Origin: Apodemus sylvaticus
Taxonomy: Eukaryota; Chordata; Mammalia; Rodentia; Muridae
Assembly: GCF_947179515.1 (NCBI RefSeq)
Contig: NC_067485.1
Span: 71,478,646-71,542,645, forward strand
Direction: 5' to 3'
DNA length: 64,000 nt
Numbering within the stretch: position 1 is the first letter of the stretch; each line of letters starts with the position of its first letter. Made by a program: the position numbers and the translations under genes. The notes beneath the pieces were generated by a model. That model did not search any database. It was given only the letters and a program-made list of their open reading frames with translations, and had not been told where the DNA came from. Shown here piece by piece: positions 59,323-64,000 of the stretch.

Positions 59323-62300
59323 AGTTATTTTTATTCAATACATTCTTCATTTACATTTCAAATGATTTCCCCTTTTCTGGCTCCCCACTCCCCAAAAGTC
59401 CCATAAGCCCTCTCCCCTACCCCTGTTCCCCCATCTACTCCTTCCCAATTCCCTGTTCTGGTATTCCCCTATAGTGCTGCACTGAGTCTTTACAGAACCA
59501 GGGGCCACTCCTCCATTCTTCTTGGACATCATTTAATATGTGAATTATGTCCTCTGTATTCAAAGTTTCTAGGCTAATATCCACCTAACAGTGAGTGTAT
59601 ACCATGATTGATCTTTTGAGACTAGGTTGCTTCACTTAGTATGATGTTCTCCAGCTCCATCCATTTGTCTAAGAATTTCATGAATTCATTGTTTCTAATG
59701 GCTGAATAGTACTTCATTGTGTAAATATACCACATTTTTTGAATCCATTCCTCCCTTGAGGGACACCTGGGTTCTTTCCAACTTCTGGCTAATACAAATA
59801 GGGCTGCTATGAACACAGTGGAGCATGTGTCCTTATTGCATCCCGGGAATCCTCTGGGAATATGCCCAGGAGGGGTATAGTAAGGACCTCTGGAAGTGGC
59901 GTGCCCAGATTCCTGAGGAACCACCAGACTGATTTCCAAAGTGGTTGCACCATCTTGCAATCCTACCAGCAGTGGAGGAGTGTTCTTCTTTCTCCACATC
60001 CTCGCCAACACCTGCTGTCTCCTGAGTTTTTGACCTTAGCCATTCTGAGTGTGTGAGGTGAAATCTCAGGGTTGTTTTGATTTGCATTTCCCTAATGATT
60101 AATGATGTTGAACATTTCTTAAGGTGCTTCTCAGCCCTCCGAAGTTCTTCATGTGAAAATTCTTTGTTTAGCTCTGTACCCCACTTTATAATGGGGTTAT
60201 TTGTTTCTCAGGGTTCTACCTTCTTGAGTTCTTTGTATATATTAGATATTAGCCCTCTGTCAGATTTAGGATTGTTAAAGATTGTTTCCCAATCTGTTGG
60301 TTGACGTTTTGTCCTTTTGACAGTGTCCTTTGCCTTACAGAAACTTTGTAGTTTTATGAGGTCCCACTTGTCAATTCTTGATCTTAAAGCTATTGGTGTT
60401 CAATTCAGGAACTTTTCCCCTGTGCCCATGGCCTCAAGAGTGTTCCACAGTTTCTTTTCTATTAGTTTCAGTGTGTCAGGTTTTATGTGGAGGTCCTTGA
60501 TCCATTTGGAGTTGAGCTTAGTACAAGGAGATAGGAATGGATCGATTCGCATTCTTCTGCATGCTGACCTCCAATTGAACCAGCACCATTTGTTGAAGAG
60601 GCTATCTTTTTTTTTCTGGATGCTTTCAGCACCTTTGTCGAAGATCAAGTGACCATAAGTGTGTGGATTCATTTCTGGGTCTTCAATCTTCTTCCATTGA
60701 TCTGCTTGCCTGACATTGTACCAGTACCATGCAGTTTTTATCACTATTGCTCTGTAGTAAAGTTTGAGGTCTGGGATACTGAAACCCCCTGAAGTTCTTT
60801 TACTGTTGAGAATAGTTTTAGCTATCCTGGGTTTTTTGTTATTCCAGATGAATTTGAGAATTGCTCTTTCTAGCTCTATGAAGAACTGAGTTGGGATTTT
60901 AATGGGGATTGCATTGAATCTGTAGATTGCCATTGGCAAGATGGTCATTTTAACTATATTAATCCTGCCAATCCACAAGCATGGAAGAGTTTTCCATTTT
61001 CTGAGATCTTCTTCAATTTCCTTCTTCCGAGATCTGAAGTTCTTGTCATATAGGTCTTTCACTTGTTTGGTTAGAGTCACCCCAGGATACTTTATGCTGT
61101 TTGTGGCTATTGTGAAAGGTGTCATTTCCCTAATTTCTTTCTGAGTCTGCTTCTGCTTATCCTTTGAGTATATAAAGGCTACTGATTTGCTTGAGTTGAT
61201 TTTGTAGCCAGCCACTCTGCTGAAGCTGTTTATCAGCTGTAGGAATTCTCTAGTAGTGTTTTTTTGGGTCACGTAAGTATACTATCATATCGTCTGCAAA
61301 TAGTGATAGTTTGACTTCTTCTTTTCCAATTTGTATCTCTTTGATCTCCTTATGTTGTCTAATTGCTCTAGCTAGGACTTCAAGAATTATATTGAAAAGA
61401 TATGGAGAGAGGGGGCAGCCTTGTCTAGTCCCTGATTTTAATGGGATTGCTTCAAGTTTCTCTCCATTTAATTTTATGTTGGCTACCGGTTTGCTGTATA
61501 TTGCATTTACTATGTTTAGATATAGGCCTTGAATTCCTGTCCTTTTCAATACGTTTAGCATTCAAGGATGCTGAATTTTGTCAAATGTTTTTTCAGCATC
61601 TAATGAAATGATCATGTGGTTTTTTTCTTTGAGTTTGTTCATGTAGTGGATTGCATTGATGGATTTCCTTATATTGAACCATCCCTGCATCTATGGGATG
61701 AAGCCTACTTGATCATGGTGGATGATCATTTTGATGTGTTCTTGGATTTGGTGGGCAAGAATTTTATTGAGTATTTTTGCATCGATATTCATAAGGGAAA
61801 TTGGCTTGAAATTCTCTTTGTTGGATCTTTGTTTAGTTTTGGTATCAGCATAATTGTGGCTTCATGGAAGGAGTTGGGTAGTGTTCCTTCTGTTTCTATT
61901 TTGTGGAATTGTTTGAAGAGTATTGGTGTTAGCTCTTCTTTGAAGGTCTGATAGAATTCTGCACTGAAACCATCTGTTCCTGTGCTTTTTTTTGGTCGGA
62001 AGGCTATCTATGACCCCTTCTATTTCTTTAGGGGTTATGTGTCTGTTTAGATGATCTATTTGATCCTGATTTAATTTTGATATTTTTTATCTGTCTAAGA
62101 AATTGTCTATTTTCTCCAGATTCTCCAGTTGTGTTGAGTTCAGGCTTTTGTAGTAGGATCTGATGATTTTTTTTAAATTTCCTCAGTTTCTGTTGTAATA
62201 TCTCCCTTTTCATTTCTAATTTTGTTAAAGTGGATACTGTTTCTGTGCCCTTTGGTTAGTATGGCTAAGGGTTTATCTATCTTGTTGATTTTTTCAAAGA

Positions 62301-62847
62301 ACCAGCTCCTGGTTTTCTTGATTTCTTGTATGGTTCTCTTAGTTTCTACTTGATTGATTTCAACCCTGAGTTTGATGATTTCCTGTCTTCTTCTCCTCCT
62401 CAGTGAATTAGCTTCTTTTTGTTCCGGGGCTTTCAGTTGTTCTGTTAATCTTCTAGTGTATGCTCTCTCCAATTTTTTTGAGGCACTCAAAACTGTGAGT
62501 TTTCCTCTTAGCACTGCTTTCATTGTGTCCCATAGATTTGGGTATGTTGTGCCTTCATTTTTGTTAAATTCTAAAAAATCTTTGATTTCTTTCTTTATTT
62601 CTTCCTTGACCAAGTTATCATTGAATAAAGTATTGCTCAGTTTCCATGTGTATGTGGGCTTTCTGTTGTTTTTATTGTTATTAAAGACCACTTTTTCTCC
62701 ATAGTGATCTGATAGGAGGCATGGGATTATTTCAATCTTCTTATATTTGTTGAGGTCTGTCTTGTGACCAACTTTATGACTGATTTTGGAGACCGTTCCA
62801 TGAGGTGCTGAGAAAAAGGTATATTCTTTTGCTTTGGGATAAAAAGT

Positions 62848-62892
<45 letters not shown>

Positions 62893-63010
62893 TGAACCCA
62901 ATTGGTCCAAAGCTTCAATTAATTTCACTGTCTCCCTGTTTAGTTTCTGTTTTCCTGATCAGTCCATTGATGAGAGTGGAGTGTTGAAGTCACCCACAAT
63001 TATTGTGTTA
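59323..63010 (-). mobile_element. 5'-truncated L1 inserted in the old L1
   Basis: A 3.7-kb L1 on the minus strand, from a short A-rich tail (59326-59345) through the 3'UTR and ORF2 to the endonuclease domain, where it is truncated near 63010. ORF2 pieces are 62173-62691 (EN/linker), 61250-61561 (RT with FADDMIVYL), 60400-61272 and 59622-60011, separated by stops and frameshifts. It is less decayed than the L1 around it. It is flanked on both sides by a ~725-bp direct duplication of the host sequence. Confidence 0.92.
62849..62892. repeat. (TC)n(TA)n microsatellite inside L1
   Basis: A run of TC then TA where the full-length L1 (43128-43140) has only a short TATATATC. Confidence 0.92.
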
Positions 63011-63735
63011 GGATGACTTGTTTTCTGGGGCTATTTGCTTGGAAGATGTTTTTCTATCCTTTTATTCTGAAATAGTGTTTGTCTTTGTTATTGAGCTATG
63101 TTTCTTATATGCAGAAAAATGCTGGATCTTGTTTGTGCATCTGTTAGCTTATGTGGGTGAGTTGAGTCCATTAATAATGAGAGATATTAAAGACAGATGA
63201 CTGTTGTTTCCTGATATGTTTGTTTTCATAGGTGGCTTTATGTGCTTGTGGTTCTTTCCTTTTGGCTTTGCTCTAAGATGCTTAATATCTTATCTTTTCT
63301 TTGGTGTAGGTGCTTTCCTTGTGTTGGAGTTTTCCTTTTAGGATCCTTTGTAGGCCTGGATTGGTAGATAGGTACTGTCTGAATTTGATTTTGTCCTAGA
63401 ATATTTTGTTTTCTCAATCTGTGTTGATTCAGAGTTTGGCTGGGTATAGTAGCATGGGCTAGCATTTGTGTTCTACATGACCTCTGACCAGGTTCTTCTG
63501 GCTTTTGTAGTGTAATGTTTTGATTATTATGTGATGAGAGGATTTTCTTTTTTGGTCTCATTTATTTGGTGTTCTATAGGCTTCTTGTACCTTTCTGGCT
63601 TCAACAAAATGATGTTGTTGAAGATATTTTCAGGTTCTTTGAGCTGGGAATCATCGTTCTTCTCTATTCTAATTATTCTTAGACATGGTCTTTTCATTGT
63701 GTCCTGAATTTCCTGGATGCTTTGGCTTAGAGGTT
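63011..63735. repeat. Direct duplication of old-L1 sequence, right copy
   Basis: The partner of 58588-59322. It begins GGATGACTTGTTTTCTGGGG, immediately after the L1 5' end. Confidence 0.93.
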
Positions 63736-64000
63736 TTTTATGTTTTGAATTTTCTTTGACAGTTGTGACAATCTCTTCTATGGTATCATCTACACCTGAG
63801 ATTCTCTCTTCTGTCCCTTATATTCTGTTGTTGATACTTGCATCTGTAATTCCTGACCTCTTTCCTAGGTTTTACATTTCCATGTTTGCCTCCATTTGTG
63901 TGTTCTTTATTGTTTCTATTTCCACATTTAGGTCTCGGACTACTTTGTTCAACTCCTTCACCTCTATGATTGTATTATCCTGTATTTCTTTTAGTGAGTT

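Larger units (their letters stand above)
54995..64000 (-). mobile_element. Old L1 (interrupted), running off the window
   Basis: Minus-strand decayed L1: 3'UTR/ORF2 end (55015-55640, rearranged), ORF2 (55650-58340), then the EN and ORF1 direction (58340-59322). It is interrupted by the younger L1 at 59323-63010. It resumes with a duplicated block (63011-63735) and continues through ORF1 to the window end. No long frame survives. Confidence 0.85.

Overview
The window is non-coding-rich nuclear DNA of a murid rodent (mouse/rat group; species not determined). The evidence is several B1-type SINEs, many rodent LINE-1 (L1/Lx) copies in both orientations, rodent LTR-type repeats and long (TG)n/(GA)n microsatellites. 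No bacterial-type gene organisation is present. By eye, roughly two thirds of the window is L1-derived.

One host gene is visible, on the + strand. Seven exons (9322-9529, 11642-11720, 15392-15492, 27525-27651, 30946-31236, 38774-38988 and 46293-46529, or to a stop at 46572) have AG/GT borders, join in one open frame of about 430 codons, and encode a charged coiled coil. From memory the conceptual protein aligns with the C-terminal coiled coil of ANKRD26, for example KLKQELLILESHRSMNM here against KLEQEVINLRSHIERNM. Upstream exons lie outside the window, and the extreme C-terminus is unlike ANKRD26. I call it a divergent ANKRD26/CCDC144-family paralogue of unknown function.

Layout. 1-9.3 kb: upstream sequence or 5' intron with L1 fragments at 556-793, 1833-3856 and 4130-6390, a B1 and an old L1. 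9.3-15.5 kb: exons A-C. 15.5-27.5 kb: a large intron with an old L1 and an LTR-like element broken by two L1 insertions, one with a target-site duplication of about 40 bp and one twin-primed. 27.5-31.2 kb: exons D and E around a 2.2 kb L1. 31.2-38.8 kb: tandem L1 3' ends, small retroposons and an old L1. 38.8-46.6 kb: exon F, a full-length 6.6 kb L1 with a 15-bp target-site duplication, and exon G, which begins 74 bp beyond the L1. 46.6-55 kb: probably downstream of the gene, with an LTR-like element, L1 pieces, a polypurine tract and a solo LTR. 55-64 kb: an old antisense L1 split by a younger L1 that is flanked by a direct duplication of about 725 bp.

Most L1 mass lies antisense to the host gene. 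The full-length L1 has an intact 423-codon ORF1 and an ORF2 that is open except for one nonsense codon. The most unusual signals are the ANKRD26-like gene with its novel tail, the ~725-bp duplication flanking an L1, the L1 antisense-promoter region abutting the last recognised exon, and the well-preserved retrotransposition scars.
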